A DNA stretch of 64,000 bases from Bradyrhizobium sp. CB1015 (GCF_025200925.1 NZ_CP104174.1:2356001-2420000); one strand, 5' to 3'; positions 42,973 to 51,699 are shown, counted from the first letter of the stretch. The notes: generated by a model not told the origin, from the sequence alone. Translations and numbers: made by a program.

Positions 42973-43084
42973 GGTTGCTCCTGTGATAGCTGAAGAATTC
43001 TACGAAATCGCGTTGCTTTTTCAAATCACGGCAGTGCCGCGTATTTCCGGGTTGGGTCATCCGTGTCGCTGCGCCTATGCGATC

Positions 43085-43227
43085 ACTGCCCTTGCGATTT
43101 TTGAAGCGATTGACGCGCTTTTTGGAGCAAAGCGGGATTCGCCACGAGTAGTGCCGGACGAGACCAAACTTGCCATCACAACTGCGCATCGCGCGGCTCT
43201 GACAGACTTTGGGGAGCAGTTCGGCAT
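43085..43227 (-). pseudogene. Frameshifted copy of the small Cys-rich protein
   Basis: From ATG 43227 the strand reads MPNCSPKSVRAARCAV. A T is missing in the next codon compared with the intact copy at 44552-44773. The homologous CDGKFGLVRHYSWRIPLCSK therefore continues in another frame. A further change turns the last Cys of CSKKC into Arg. The gene is dead. It lies in one arm of the duplication described at 43085-43545. Confidence 0.6.
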
Positions 43228-43261
43228 TGTAGTTTCCTCTGGTTACTTTCGATCAAGTGAA

Positions 43262-43345
43262 AAACGCGGGCGGTGAAGCTGGGGGGACTTCACCGCCCTT
43301 ACGCCTTCCGACGGAGGGGGGTATTCCAACGGAAGGCAACCTAGG
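43262..43345 (-). ncRNA. Candidate small RNA with two C-rich-loop hairpins
   Basis: On the minus strand, CCTTCCG pairs with CGGAAGG across a loop containing ACCCCCCTCCG. A perfect 11-base stem GGGCGGTGAAG/CTTCACCGCCC (43268-43298) with loop TCCCCCCAG follows. The second stem is trailed by GCGTTTTTC, as in a Rho-independent terminator. C-rich loops facing outward are a feature of several rhizobial trans-acting RNAs that pair with ribosome-binding sites. No promoter was identified, so it could also be a plain terminator pair. Confidence 0.45.
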
Positions 43346-43823
43346 GGAATGAGCTTTGAGCGGTCCGTCGATCGTCCTTTTTTCGCCGTCGCACTTCATG
43401 AGCTGTGCGCTTTTCCAACGCATGCACCCTAGGCCGATCGCGATCAGCGGTTCAATTGAACGTAGGCAATCGCCGAGCATCCAAGGTGGTCATGGAAACG
43501 ATACGAAGGTCTATGGCGCTCGCTCTTAAAGCAGACCACTTCCGCTTGTTGGATGGTCCGGCCGTGCTCCTGCCCTGCCAGCGATAAGTTGGCCAGGGGC
43601 GCCAAGACAAGGAGCACGCCATGTCCAAGACACCCAGTACCGAAAAAGTGCCGATCTGCGCGTCAGAACTGACTGGGAGGCGACTATGCACACGGTAGTC
43701 AATCAGGGCTGTGGGTGTATCTGGCCTGCTGCTGTTCGTCGTTGCCTTTGTTCGCTTCAATCGACAGCCAACGAACCGTACCGGAACGACATTTCTCCTC
43801 TTCTATACGGGGATGCTGTTCTA

Positions 43824-44031
43824 CTCGATGAGGCCGAGCGTCCATTGGGAAAACTGCGCGGCAGAGTCTTGCAATTGACTGATTTGCGCGGCTGCGAAGG
43901 GACGAGAGCTTATCTGCAGACCTGCTCACAGTGGCAGCAGCTGGATCTTGCACGGTCGACCGCGTTCCGCCGGTGGGTGTCTAGAATCCCGCGAGGCCCT
44001 GGGGACTGTTGTAGGGGATCGGGTTTCGGCC
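43824..44031 (-). pseudogene. Inverted duplicate of the 3' end of the propeller gene at 46483
   Basis: Read on the minus strand from 44031, the sequence gives GRNPIPYNSPQGLAGF and a stop at 43981-43983. This differs in one residue from the C-terminus of the secreted propeller (GRNPIPYNSTQGLAGF, ending at 47763). The match continues beyond the stop for about 160 bases, to 43824, and corresponds to 47764-47932. It is thus a relic of a second propeller gene or a copied 3' end. Open frames on the plus strand here (for example 43686-44183) are shadows. Confidence 0.7.
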
Positions 44032-44360
44032 TAGCCTGCACCCTTCGGCCCATAGCAGTAGCTCTCTACCGCGCTGCTGACGTCCTATTTGAGACAAAAG
44101 GTCATCAGGTCTTTGAGCCATTTGAGGCTGACAGGCTTCATATGAGACGGCTTGGCTTCTTCAGCGATAAGGTTTTTGCATAACAGAGTCAGTTGCCTGG
44201 CTGGCTGATAAGGAAGGCCGACATACGAAGTCAGTTGTGCCGTTTCGACTGTTAGCAAACCCCCGCGAACCCGCTAGACTTTGATGCCTCTAGCTCTTTG
44301 AGCGCCGAGCGCAAGTTCAACTTTCAAAGGTAGAAAAGTCGTTTGAAGCTGCGCACCCGG

Positions 44361-44552
44361 TCATGCGCTCAGGCTATCGAACGAATGTTTGGCCGCATCA
44401 ACATGCGAAGCGTTCTCAGCTCGCCACTCGTAATAGTCGGCAAGGCCCTTAAGGTGATTCGCGATCGCTGAGTCTGTCATGGTTTGGGCTGCGCGGAGCC
44501 AAGTCCATGCTGTCTCTAAATATGCCTCGCCTCGTTGTGAGATCTGGACCAT
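44361..44552 (-). CDS. Small helical hypothetical (63 aa), coupled to the Cys-rich gene
   Basis: The start ATG (44552-44550) overlaps the stop TGA of the gene upstream as TGATG, which implies translational coupling. The protein MVQISQRGEAYLETAWTWLR, then AAQTMTDSAIANHLKGLADY and EWRAENA, is a pair of amphipathic helices and looks like small rhizobial proteins of unknown role. No signal or membrane segment is present. The paralogous arm of the duplication has lost this gene. Confidence 0.6.
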   Translation of the reverse strand: MVQISQRGEAYLETAWTWLRAAQTMTDSAIANHLKGLADYYEWRAENASHVDAAKHSFDSLSA

Positions 44553-44773
44553 CACAAGACCCTCGCGCGGTTCTCTGGCAGCTGGTTGAAGGTGATCTGG
44601 AGCCAGCCCACCCAATTGCGGTCACTTTCCCTGCGAGCTCTGAAGCGATCGACGCACTTCTTGGAACAAAGAGGCGTTCGCCACGAGTAGTGCCGGACGA
44701 GACCAAAGTTGCCATCACAAACTGCGCATCGTGCGGCACTGCCGGATCTAGGACTTTCGGAGCAGTTGGGCAT
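44552..44773 (-). CDS. Small Cys-rich (zinc-binding) protein (73 aa)
   Basis: AAGAGGAGATTACA precedes the ATG. The core RCAVCDGNFGLVRHYSWRTP followed by LCSKKCVDRF has a CxxC and a CxxxC pair about 20 residues apart, suited to one zinc ion. It belongs to a small protein type frequent in Bradyrhizobium. It ends in a TGATG overlap with the next small gene. A frameshifted second copy lies at 43085-43227. Confidence 0.65.
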   Translation of the reverse strand: MPNCSESPRSGSAARCAVCDGNFGLVRHYSWRTPLCSKKCVDRFRARRESDRNWVGWLQITFNQLPENRARVL

Positions 44774-44990
44774 TGTAATCTCCTCTTGGCTTTATCGCAG
44801 CTGTTAATCGATCATCCTTTTTTCACGATCGCACTTCATGAGGCCGTGCGCTTTTCCAACGCATGCATGCTAGGGCGATTGAGATCAGCAACTCAATTGA
44901 ACGTTTAGTCGTCCCGTCATCCAAATGGTGCCGTGGAACGATACGAAGGTTTTAGGGCTCCCCTCAATGCCGACCACTTGCGCAATTGGT
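44622..44990. repeat. Duplicated segment, arm 2
   Basis: This arm keeps the intact Cys-rich gene start and matches 43085-43545 in order and direction. It lacks the ~110-base hairpin block of arm 1. The end of the matching part (ACGATACGAAGG) is followed by an IS1182-like relic. Confidence 0.65.
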
Positions 44991-45009
44991 CTTTGCGTGC
45001 GCAAGCGGA

Positions 45010-45145
45010 CGAAACCTTGATCGACAATCGCTCCGGGCCGCGCGTTTCAACGAACGCATCGACCACATGGACCACGTTGTCCTCGCTTAGCCAATCCTCC
45101 AGGCAGTCCGGCAAGAGCGATACGGATGGGACGCTTCGCTGAAGG
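45010..45145 (-). pseudogene. IS1182-like transposase N-terminal fragment
   Basis: The minus strand contains SVPSVSLLPDCLEDWLSEDN followed by VVHVVDAFVE. This is the start pattern of IS1182-family transposases (LxPxxLDDxIxEDNPVRVVDxFVD). The continuation is lost after about 45 codons. It marks the right side of the duplicated region. Confidence 0.5.
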
Positions 45146-45421
45146 CGCGGACGGATCCCTGCCGGCTCACAATCAGGAAACGGAGAAGGGTCCACGTATC
45201 CCAACCCTTGGTGCTCATTGCAGCTTAGGCCATCAAATCTGAGTTCGGATTGTCGAAATGTGAGGCACCCAATTTGCAATATGGCGAGACTCGAATAAGG
45301 CGCCGTCACCTCATCTACCGTTCACGACGGCGTAGCCGAGGAATTATCGAACGTATTCCAGAAGGGAATTGGCAGTTTGCCGCGGCTCGTCACAGCATGG
45401 ACGGGAGTTTCCGAAGTCAAT

Positions 45422-45474
45422 GACCCAATTCGAGTCTGCGAAATACGATTGTCGCAGATTTCTATGATTGGGTC
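45422..45474. promoter_or_regulatory. Nested palindrome upstream of msrB
   Basis: GACCCAAT (45422-45429) pairs with ATTGGGTC (45467-45474). Inside it, TCTGCGA (45435-45441) pairs with TCGCAGA (45452-45458). The structure ends 28 bases before the msrB start. It could be an operator, a cruciform or an mRNA leader hairpin. The rest of 45146-45421 shows nothing. Confidence 0.5.
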
Positions 45475-45501
45475 TTTGCAGAACAAAAAGGAGCACGGCG
45501 A

Positions 45502-45954
45502 ATGCCGACCTACAGGAAAAATCCCGAAGCGGTCTCGAAGTTGACTTCCGAGCAGTACCGCGTCACGCAGACTGACGGGACCGAGCGTCCCTTCGCCAAT
45601 GAATATTGGGACAACAAGGAGCCTGGTCTCTACGTCGACGTAGTTTCCGGCGAGCCGCTCTTTGCGTCCTTCGACAAGTTCGACAGCGGAACGGGATGGC
45701 CGAGTTTCACGCGGCCCCTAGAGGCCGCAAATGTCGCCGAGAACGTTGACAGCTCGCATGGCATGACGCGGACCGAGGTTCGCTCCAAGCACGGCGACAG
45801 CCATCTTGGCCACATCTTCCCAGATGGGCCGCGCGACAAGGGCGGGTTGAGGTACTGTATAAATTCGGCCTCGTTGAGGTTTATCCACCGCGACCAACTA
45901 GAAAGCGAGGGATACGGCAAGTACTCAACGCTGTTCTCAAAGCAGGAGGCCTGA
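45502..45954 (+). CDS. msrB: Peptide-methionine (R)-S-oxide reductase, zinc-less type
   Basis: This 150-residue MsrB reduces the R form of methionine sulphoxide in proteins. The SelR domain is complete: [31 protein letters not shown] and the catalytic Cys119 in [11 protein letters not shown]. The two CxxC pairs that bind structural zinc in many MsrB proteins are absent ([11 protein letters not shown] stands at the first). The start follows AAAAAGGAGCACGGCGA. msrA starts two bases after its stop, so the two are co-transcribed, followed by a secreted propeller. A nested palindrome lies just upstream. Confidence 0.9.
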   Translation: MPTYRKNPEAVSKLTSEQYRVTQTDGTERPFANEYWDNKEPGLYVDVVSGEPLFASFDKFDSGTGWPSFTRPLEAANVAENVDSSHGMTRTEVRSKHGDSHLGHIFPDGPRDKGGLRYCINSASLRFIHRDQLESEGYGKYSTLFSKQEA

Positions 45955-45956
45955 CG

Positions 45957-46469
45957 ATGGCAGCGACTACAGAGCGCGCGGTCCTGGCAGGAGGTTGCTT
46001 CTGGGGAATGCAGCAGCTGCTCAGGCGCCTGCCCGGTGTCGTCTCGACGCGGGTCGGCTACTCGGGCGGCGACGTCAAGAACGCTACGTATCGCGACCAC
46101 GGAACGCACGCCGAAGCGCTCGAGATCGTATTCGACCCGAGTCAGACGAGCTTCCGAGAGTTGCTCGAGTTCTTCTTCCAGATCCACGACCCGACGACGC
46201 TCAACCGGCAGGGAAACGACCGAGGCACAAGCTACAGGTCGGCGATTTTCTACACTACCGAGGAGCAGCGCTGCGTCGCCGAGGATACCATCGCCGACGT
46301 CGAGGCGTCAGGGCTGTGGCCGGGCAAGGTTGTGACCGAGATTTCACCCGCCGGCGATTTCTGGGAGGCCGAGCCCGAGCACCAGGACTACCTGGAACGG
46401 CATCCGAACGGCTACACCTGCCATTTCGTCCGGCCCCAGTGGAAGTTGTCGGTCAGAACTCGGGCCTAA
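45957..46469 (+). CDS. msrA: Peptide-methionine (S)-S-oxide reductase
   Basis: This 170-residue MsrA reduces the S form of methionine sulphoxide. The active site is [20 protein letters not shown] (Cys14), followed by [20 protein letters not shown] and the C-terminal [19 protein letters not shown]. The CHF cysteine may be the resolving residue. It begins two bases after msrB and is followed 13 bases later by the propeller gene. No signal peptide is present, so repair is cytoplasmic. Confidence 0.93.
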   Translation: MAATTERAVLAGGCFWGMQQLLRRLPGVVSTRVGYSGGDVKNATYRDHGTHAEALEIVFDPSQTSFRELLEFFFQIHDPTTLNRQGNDRGTSYRSAIFYTTEEQRCVAEDTIADVEASGLWPGKVVTEISPAGDFWEAEPEHQDYLERHPNGYTCHFVRPQWKLSVRTRA

Positions 46470-46482
46470 GGAGATTAACTAT

Positions 46483-47763
46483 ATGACCCGTCCGCGATCG
46501 TCGAAGCTCTTCCTTATACCTCTCGTGCTGCTTCTGTTCGGGACTCTCGGAATAGAAGCACGCGCTTCTGAGCTTGTAGGTCATGTCTACGTGCAAACCA
46601 ATGAAACCCAGAACCGCATCATGCACTTCGGTCGCAACGCGGATGGGCAACTAAAGCTACTCGAGAGTATCCCTACCGGGGGCGCTGGGTCTGGCGTCTT
46701 CAAGCCGATCAGCGGCCAAAAGAGTGCGCCCAACGCATTCGAGGGCGCTGGCAGCGTGATCCTGGCCGAATCCAACACTCTGCTGTTCACGACGAACGGC
46801 GGCGACAACAGCGTGACGAGCTTCCGGGTGAGTCCAGACGGGAAGCTGACACTGATCGATCGACAACCGACTGGCGAGCCCGTAATAGGGCGCAGCGGAA
46901 CGGCGAAGTCGCTCGCCTACCGCTCCCAAAGTCGAACTCTATACGTGCTCCATGCCTTCGGCCCCAACCACCTCCGGTCATACACGGTTGCCGAGGACGG
47001 CAAGCTGAAGCTGCGCCCGGAGCGGGCTTCGGTAAATACCGCGACAAAGACCGATCGGGTGTCGACACAAGCTGTCCTGTCGCCCGACGGCCGGTTCCTG
47101 CTGGTCGATATTCTTTTCGACGCTCGTCCAGCCGTCAATCCGGACGGGTCGCCAAATCTGGTCGTGGCGAACGCCCCCGATCCAGACGGGCTCGTGATAT
47201 TCCCGGTGCGCGACGACGGCGCACTCGGCGAGGCCTCCTTCGCCAATGCCGGCGGCGCGGGACCATTCTACATCGCCTTCCTCAACCGGAGCCGCGATAC
47301 TTTCCTGAACGGTTTCGCGGTAGGAGACGGCGTGCTAGTGAGCCGCATTAATGGCGAGGGTCGGGTGACCGACGGTCCTTTGGCCCCGATCGATACCGCG
47401 CTCGGGAAGCCATCTGAGCTCTGCTGGCTGCAGGTGACATCTGACAACTCGCTGGTGCTCGCGACCAACTTCGGATACGGAACGGTCTCGACCTACCGGC
47501 TTGTAGACGGCCGATTGAGCCTTCTCCAGGACCCGGCCAACAAAGCGATACCGGGGGACGGTACCTTCCGCGCTGTGAACGGGCTCGTCAGCAGCGGACC
47601 CAGCGACAGCTGGTTGACTCCCGACGACCAGTACTTCTACCAGATCTTTGGAAATGCCCAGGTGCTTGTCAGCTACCGCCTCGACAAGACGAGCGGCAGA
47701 CTGACGGAGATTGGTCGAAACCCGATTCCCTACAACAGCACCCAGGGCCTCGCGGGATTCTAG
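46483..47763 (+). CDS. Secreted lactonase-like beta-propeller
   Basis: AAGGAGATTAACTAT precedes the ATG. MTRPRSSKLFLIPLVLLLFG forms a signal peptide, cut near ARAS. The mature ~395 residues are repeated blades (SPDGKLTLIDRQPTGEP, LSPDGRFLLVDILFD, VTSDNSLVLATNFGYGTVST) of the 6-phosphogluconolactonase/3-carboxymuconate-cyclase-like group. The fold suggests a periplasmic lactonase or binding protein. It is third in the msrB-msrA transcript, which links it to oxidative-stress defence or envelope protein repair. A relic of its 3' end lies inverted at 43824-44031. Confidence 0.75.
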   Translation: MTRPRSSKLFLIPLVLLLFGTLGIEARASELVGHVYVQTNETQNRIMHFGRNADGQLKLLESIPTGGAGSGVFKPISGQKSAPNAFEGAGSVILAESNTLLFTTNGGDNSVTSFRVSPDGKLTLIDRQPTGEPVIGRSGTAKSLAYRSQSRTLYVLHAFGPNHLRSYTVAEDGKLKLRPERASVNTATKTDRVSTQAVLSPDGRFLLVDILFDARPAVNPDGSPNLVVANAPDPDGLVIFPVRDDGALGEASFANAGGAGPFYIAFLNRSRDTFLNGFAVGDGVLVSRINGEGRVTDGPLAPIDTALGKPSELCWLQVTSDNSLVLATNFGYGTVSTYRLVDGRLSLLQDPANKAIPGDGTFRAVNGLVSSGPSDSWLTPDDQYFYQIFGNAQVLVSYRLDKTSGRLTEIGRNPIPYNSTQGLAGF

Positions 47764-47932
47764 ACATCTACCGACGGAGCGCGGTCGACCAGGCAAGATC
47801 CAGCTAATCCACTGTGATGCGTCTGGCAGACGCGCTCTCGGCCCTTTGCAGCCTTGCCGCGCAAATCAGTCAATCGCAAGATACAGTGGCGCAGTTTTCC
47901 CTCTCGCACGGTTGGACGCTCGACCTCGTCGA
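47712..47932 (+). repeat. 3' end and downstream part of the propeller gene, inverted copy of 43824-44031
   Basis: The last 17 codons of the propeller gene and ~170 bases beyond it are repeated in inverted orientation at 43824-44031. A motif TTGACTGATTTGCGCGGC is shared in the noncoding part. Open frames across it on the minus strand carry no known motif. Confidence 0.65.
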
Positions 47933-48150
47933 GCTTAGCGATCTCCTCGTCGGTTTGGCCGCAAATGGAGTCAGTTGGCGTCGTCAAAATGGCTAATTGC
48001 TTGCTGCTACCGCCGCAGTAGCGCTTTGGTTTACGCAACAGGAAGAATGCGGAAAACAAGAATCGACGTCGTTGACGACATGGTAGCCTGCGGTGCCCAC
48101 TTTTGCTTCTTCTACGAAACCAGAGAAGATCTCCTCGTTGGTCCGGAGAA

Positions 48151-48402
48151 TTATTCCCTGGAGCTCGACAGGGCGATATGGACTCCTTCAAGCAAATCAG
48201 CCTCGGCAAATGGCTTTACCAGGTACCTAACAATTCCGGCGTTCCGAGCACGCGAGCGATCGTCCTCCCTCGGGTCAGCCGTTATGAGGACTGTCGGAAT
48301 CTTTTTACCGAGCTTTGACAGCTCGAAATGTACGTCGAATCCGCTCATTTCGGGCATCTGCAGTGATGCCGCGGCATAATCGCTCCGCCCCTCGACGACT
48401 AT
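48151..48402 (-). pseudogene. Truncated response-regulator receiver with Ser at the phosphorylation site
   Basis: The minus strand reads SDYAAASLQMPEMSGFDVHF, then PTVLITADPREDD, then RYLVKPFAEADLLEGV. These are the second half of a FixJ-type receiver, with switch Thr and Lys preserved. The phosphoacceptor position before LQMPEMSG is Ser instead of Asp. A stop at 48403-48405 cuts off the first half. It is therefore a relic or a non-phosphorylatable fragment. Between 47933 and 48150 nothing else is seen. Confidence 0.6.
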
Positions 48403-48437
48403 CTACGTCGGGCCACTTCGGCTTGCGCTAGAGCTCC

Positions 48438-50027
48438 TTAGGTCCGCTTCAGATCCTCGACCAGCATCGCCGCGGCATGGCGCGCGAGTGCCTGGGTTGG
48501 GGCGTTGGTATTGCCGCTAGTGATGTTGGGCATGATCGAGGCGTCGATTACCCGGAGGCCGTCGACCCCGCGGACCCTGAGCCTCGCGTCAACCACTGCT
48601 CGCGCATCCTGCCCCATCCGGCACGTGCCAACCGGGTGAAACATCGTCGTCACTGCACCCTTCACCCATTCGCCGATCTCTGCATCGGATTGGATGTGCG
48701 GGCCGGGATCGATCTCCTCCTCGATCACCGGCGCCAACGACTCCTGCGCCATAACCTCGCGGATCGCGCGTACCGATTCCACTGCGGCCCTCAGGTCTTC
48801 CTCCTCGCCCATGAAGTTCGGATTGATGAGGGGCATCGACGTCGGGTGGCTATCGGCCAACCGCACCCAGCCACGGCTCTTGGGCTGAAGCACCACGAGT
48901 TCGAAAGTGATGCCGGAACGGTCTCCCGTCGGGCTGACGCCGCCAGTTGCGACGATGGGCACGTGGTAGCATTGGATCGTAGGTTCGGCAGTAAAGTCCG
49001 ACGGATTCCAGTGGGAAACCGTCTCGATGCCATTGCCCGCCGCCGGGCCATCCTTGGTGACGAAATAGCGCAGGCCCGCCTTCACGCTGCCGAGGCCATG
49101 TGCGGCCGCTTGGTAACCCAGATCGCCCTTTACATAGGCGCGGACCGGCACGATCGCATGGTCCTGGAGATTTTCGCCCACCTCCGGAGAATCGACGATA
49201 ATGGCGACGCCGTGCTGGCGAAGCTGCTCCGGTGGCCCGATGCCCGAGTGCATGAGGATCTTCGGGCTATGGACCGAACCGGCCGACAGCACAACCTCGC
49301 CGGCCATGATCATCTCGTCATCCATGAGCTTGACGCCGACGACCCGATTGTTCTCGACGAGGACGCGAACAACGGTCTTGCCGGTCAGAAGAGTGACGCG
49401 GCCCGAAGCGAGGTGCCGACGGAGATAAGCGTCGACTGCGCTGCACCGCCGCTGGTGTCCGACCGTTGATTGCACCGGAGAGACGCCGATCTGGCTCTCG
49501 CCGTTGTAGTCGGGGTTATAGGGAAGCCCATATTCCTGGAAGGCTTTGAGGCAGTATTGGTTCAGCTCGTTGATGCCCTTGGGCTGCTGGATCGACAGAC
49601 CACCATTGATGCCGTGATATTCGTCGTGGAACGTGTCGTTGCGTTCCTGCGCCATGAAGACGGGAAGCAGGTCTTCGTACGACCATTTGCCGGTATCGCC
49701 GACCGCGGCCTGCCAGGCGGCGAAGTCGCGCTTCTGGCCTCGGACATAGGCCATCGCGTTGATCGAGGAACCACCGCCGAGCACCTTGCCTGAGCGATAT
49801 GCTCGCTTGGTGCCGTGCTGGGGCACTGTCTCGTATTTCCAGACATGCCGATCTTGGGCCAATATTTTGGCAAAGCCGGCAGGAATATGGATGAAAGGAT
49901 CGCGGTCCGTGTCGCCTGCTTCGATCAGCGCGATCGAAACATCGGTGCGTTCGGCAAGATAACTCGCGACCACACATCCGGCCGCCCCTGCACCAACAAC
50001 GACGATATCGAAGGCTTCTTGAGACAT
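48438..50027 (-). CDS. GMC-family FAD oxidoreductase (choline/alcohol dehydrogenase type)
   Basis: This 529-residue flavoprotein starts with FDIVVVGAGAAGCVVASYLA (FAD Rossmann), followed by the GMC signature 1 GKVLGGGSSINAMAYVRGQ and signature 2 GEVVLSAGSVHSPKILMHSG. The catalytic His lies in TMFHPVGTCRMGQ, and the C-terminal NTNAPTQALARHAA closes the active site. Substrates are usually primary alcohols such as choline, alkanols or polyethylene glycols. It has no adjacent aldehyde dehydrogenase or BetI, so choline is not specially favoured. Length and motifs are complete. Confidence 0.9.
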   Translation of the reverse strand: MSQEAFDIVVVGAGAAGCVVASYLAERTDVSIALIEAGDTDRDPFIHIPAGFAKILAQDRHVWKYETVPQHGTKRAYRSGKVLGGGSSINAMAYVRGQKRDFAAWQAAVGDTGKWSYEDLLPVFMAQERNDTFHDEYHGINGGLSIQQPKGINELNQYCLKAFQEYGLPYNPDYNGESQIGVSPVQSTVGHQRRCSAVDAYLRRHLASGRVTLLTGKTVVRVLVENNRVVGVKLMDDEMIMAGEVVLSAGSVHSPKILMHSGIGPPEQLRQHGVAIIVDSPEVGENLQDHAIVPVRAYVKGDLGYQAAAHGLGSVKAGLRYFVTKDGPAAGNGIETVSHWNPSDFTAEPTIQCYHVPIVATGGVSPTGDRSGITFELVVLQPKSRGWVRLADSHPTSMPLINPNFMGEEEDLRAAVESVRAIREVMAQESLAPVIEEEIDPGPHIQSDAEIGEWVKGAVTTMFHPVGTCRMGQDARAVVDARLRVRGVDGLRVIDASIMPNITSGNTNAPTQALARHAAAMLVEDLKRT

Positions 50028-50433
50028 CAGCGTCTTCTCTCTCTCTGCGCCAATCTGTATCGTTCAACGCCTCTAGCCGGCGGCGCGCCATCGTAGTGCC
50101 TGATCCTGAGATTGATCGGACCATGCTTTTCGAGAGTGACCTTGCAACGCCGGAGAGGGAAATCACCTCTGGCAATGGAGTCGATCGACGATCGTTATTG
50201 CCGCTCGCCGGCCGGCGTGATGCCGTACCGAGAAAGACCGTGAGTCGTATGGCACGCGAAGCCGACGCTTCTACTTCTGCAGAGATTTCTGAGCCGCCTT
50301 CAGTCGCTGAATCAACAATGAATGCCATCGCGACTTGCAGGAGTGGTGTTACGAAACACGCGCAATCAGCCCCGGGAATTGTGCGTACATGGCGCACGAG
50401 AACGGCAAGAATCGCGCGGGGCACTGCGAGCAT

Positions 50434-50746
50434 TCAGGCCCCGTGTGAATAACTCAAATTGGCGATGTAGTTTGCCTTGGTAGGGCCAAGCCGGCCCTTC
50501 TGAATGCTTGCGACTGTCAGAGGCGGCATACGGGGCGGTGTCATTTGCCACCCGCGATCTTTTCCAGCAGCGATTAAGCGGTCGCACCGGCCGATTCGGA
50601 TATGCCTGGTAGAGGACGGCCCAACGAGCGCCTGGAAAGGAGTATCCGTGGAGGGTAGCCGGAAGGGCCCTTGGCGGCGCGCACGATCCTGATGGCGCGT
50701 CTCTCTTTTTGAGAGGTAACTTTCGAAGTTGATCTTGTTTGCACAT
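50434..50746 (-). pseudogene. Possible frameshifted small basic protein
   Basis: GTGGAGGACGGTCAC precedes an ATG at 50746 (MCK). One frame over, the strand reads NKINFESYLSKRETRHQDRA, then QGPFRLPSTDTPFQALVGPS and ANYIANLSYSHGA up to a stop at 50434. The strong ribosome site and smooth continuation suggest one gene with a one-base shift, but no family is recognised. Nothing else is seen in 50028-50433. Confidence 0.3.
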
Positions 50747-50793
50747 GTGACCGTCCTCCACTTGCCCTGCGGATCGGCCGCGCTGATGCCATT

Positions 50794-51699
50794 CTACGTG
50801 CACGGAAATAGCATACGCACGGTCGTTCCCTTGTTTTCCGCGCTCTGGATATCAATCGTTCCATTGCAGCGTTCGACGAGGCGTTTGACTTGCGTGAGAC
50901 CCAACCCTGTACCTGTGCCGATTTCCTTCGTCGTGAAGTAGGGCTCGAAGGCTCGTTCGAGCACGTCCGGGCTCATGCCGCTCCCATCGTCGGAAACCGA
51001 TATCTCGACCCAGGGAGCGTCTATCTGCACGCAGACGTTCCGCGCGCTAATACTGATCGTCCCACCTTCCGGCATCGCGTCGCTTGCATTCTTGCAGAGA
51101 TTGAGGAGTGCAAGATGGAGCTCCTCCGGATCAGCTTGGAACTGCCCGAGACCCGGGTCGATGTGCGTGTCGACAACAACGTCAGCGCGTAGCGTCTGGT
51201 CGACCAGATCGCCGATGTCCACGATATGGTCATGGGAGACGGGCCGAGCTGTGCTGCAATACGGACGATCGCTGTCCAGCAGTTTGCGGCTGAGCGACGC
51301 GCCGCGCTGGATTGCGCGGCGGAGCCTTTCAACGATCACAGCGCGATCTTGCGCGTCAGTCTTTACATCAAGTAGCCGCAGGCCTCCATCGATAACTGCC
51401 AAGAGATTTGCGATGTCATGGACGAAGATCTTCGTGGTGTCTCGATCGATGTCCGCGGACCCGCAGACCGGAATATCGATGGAAATGATTTTGCACAGGA
51501 CGCCCGAGGTCTCTCCATCTGCTCCTTGCAAAGGGATCTCCGCCCGCCCATTACGGACATTTTTAGATGTCGCCTCTGTCACGGCGGAGAGATCTATCGC
51601 GAACGCTCCGTCTCCGATAGGAACAGGGGCCGCATCTGGTAGCGAAAGAATAGCCCCCAATGCTGACTTCAACGTTTCTCGCAAGCTCACGACCGACAT
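50794..51699 (-). CDS. Soluble sensor histidine kinase
   Basis: The first ~95 residues have no membrane segment and no known sensor motif. The kinase core starts with KIFVHDIANLLAVIDGGLRL, where the His lies, followed by LNLCKNASDAMPEGG (N box), SVSDDGSGMSPDVLE (G1), and TGTGLGLTQVKRLVERCNGT (G2). This is the FixL/NtrB-like HATPase type. Start 51699 (MSVVSL) is preferred over 51714. It diverges from the FixJ-like regulator at 52341, with 641 bases between, which suggests a cognate pair. Confidence 0.85.
   Translation of the reverse strand: MSVVSLRETLKSALGAILSLPDAAPVPIGDGAFAIDLSAVTEATSKNVRNGRAEIPLQGADGETSGVLCKIISIDIPVCGSADIDRDTTKIFVHDIANLLAVIDGGLRLLDVKTDAQDRAVIVERLRRAIQRGASLSRKLLDSDRPYCSTARPVSHDHIVDIGDLVDQTLRADVVVDTHIDPGLGQFQADPEELHLALLNLCKNASDAMPEGGTISISARNVCVQIDAPWVEISVSDDGSGMSPDVLERAFEPYFTTKEIGTGTGLGLTQVKRLVERCNGTIDIQSAENKGTTVRMLFPCT

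Larger units (their letters stand above)
43085..43545. repeat. Duplicated segment, arm 1 (contains an extra hairpin block)
   Basis: Sequence from GAAGCGATTGACGCGC to the ACGATACGAAGGTCTA region matches 44622-44990 in the same order and direction, with diverged stretches in between. Arm 1 has about 110 additional bases (about 43255-43360) that form two hairpins and are absent from arm 2. Shared landmarks are TTCGCCACGAGTAGTGCCGG, CATCCTTTTTTC-like sequence and CGCTTTTCCAACGCATGCA. Confidence 0.7.

Noticed and set aside
43686..44183. 165-codon plus-strand frame
   Set aside because: It is antisense to the inverted propeller relic and the repeated noncoding segment; it has no ribosome site or motif.
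45630..46187. 185-codon minus-strand frame across msrB and msrA
   Set aside because: It is a shadow of two well-supported genes on the plus strand.
50096..50452. 118-codon plus-strand frame upstream of the GMC gene
   Set aside because: Composition is not protein-like and there is no ribosome site or recognisable motif.
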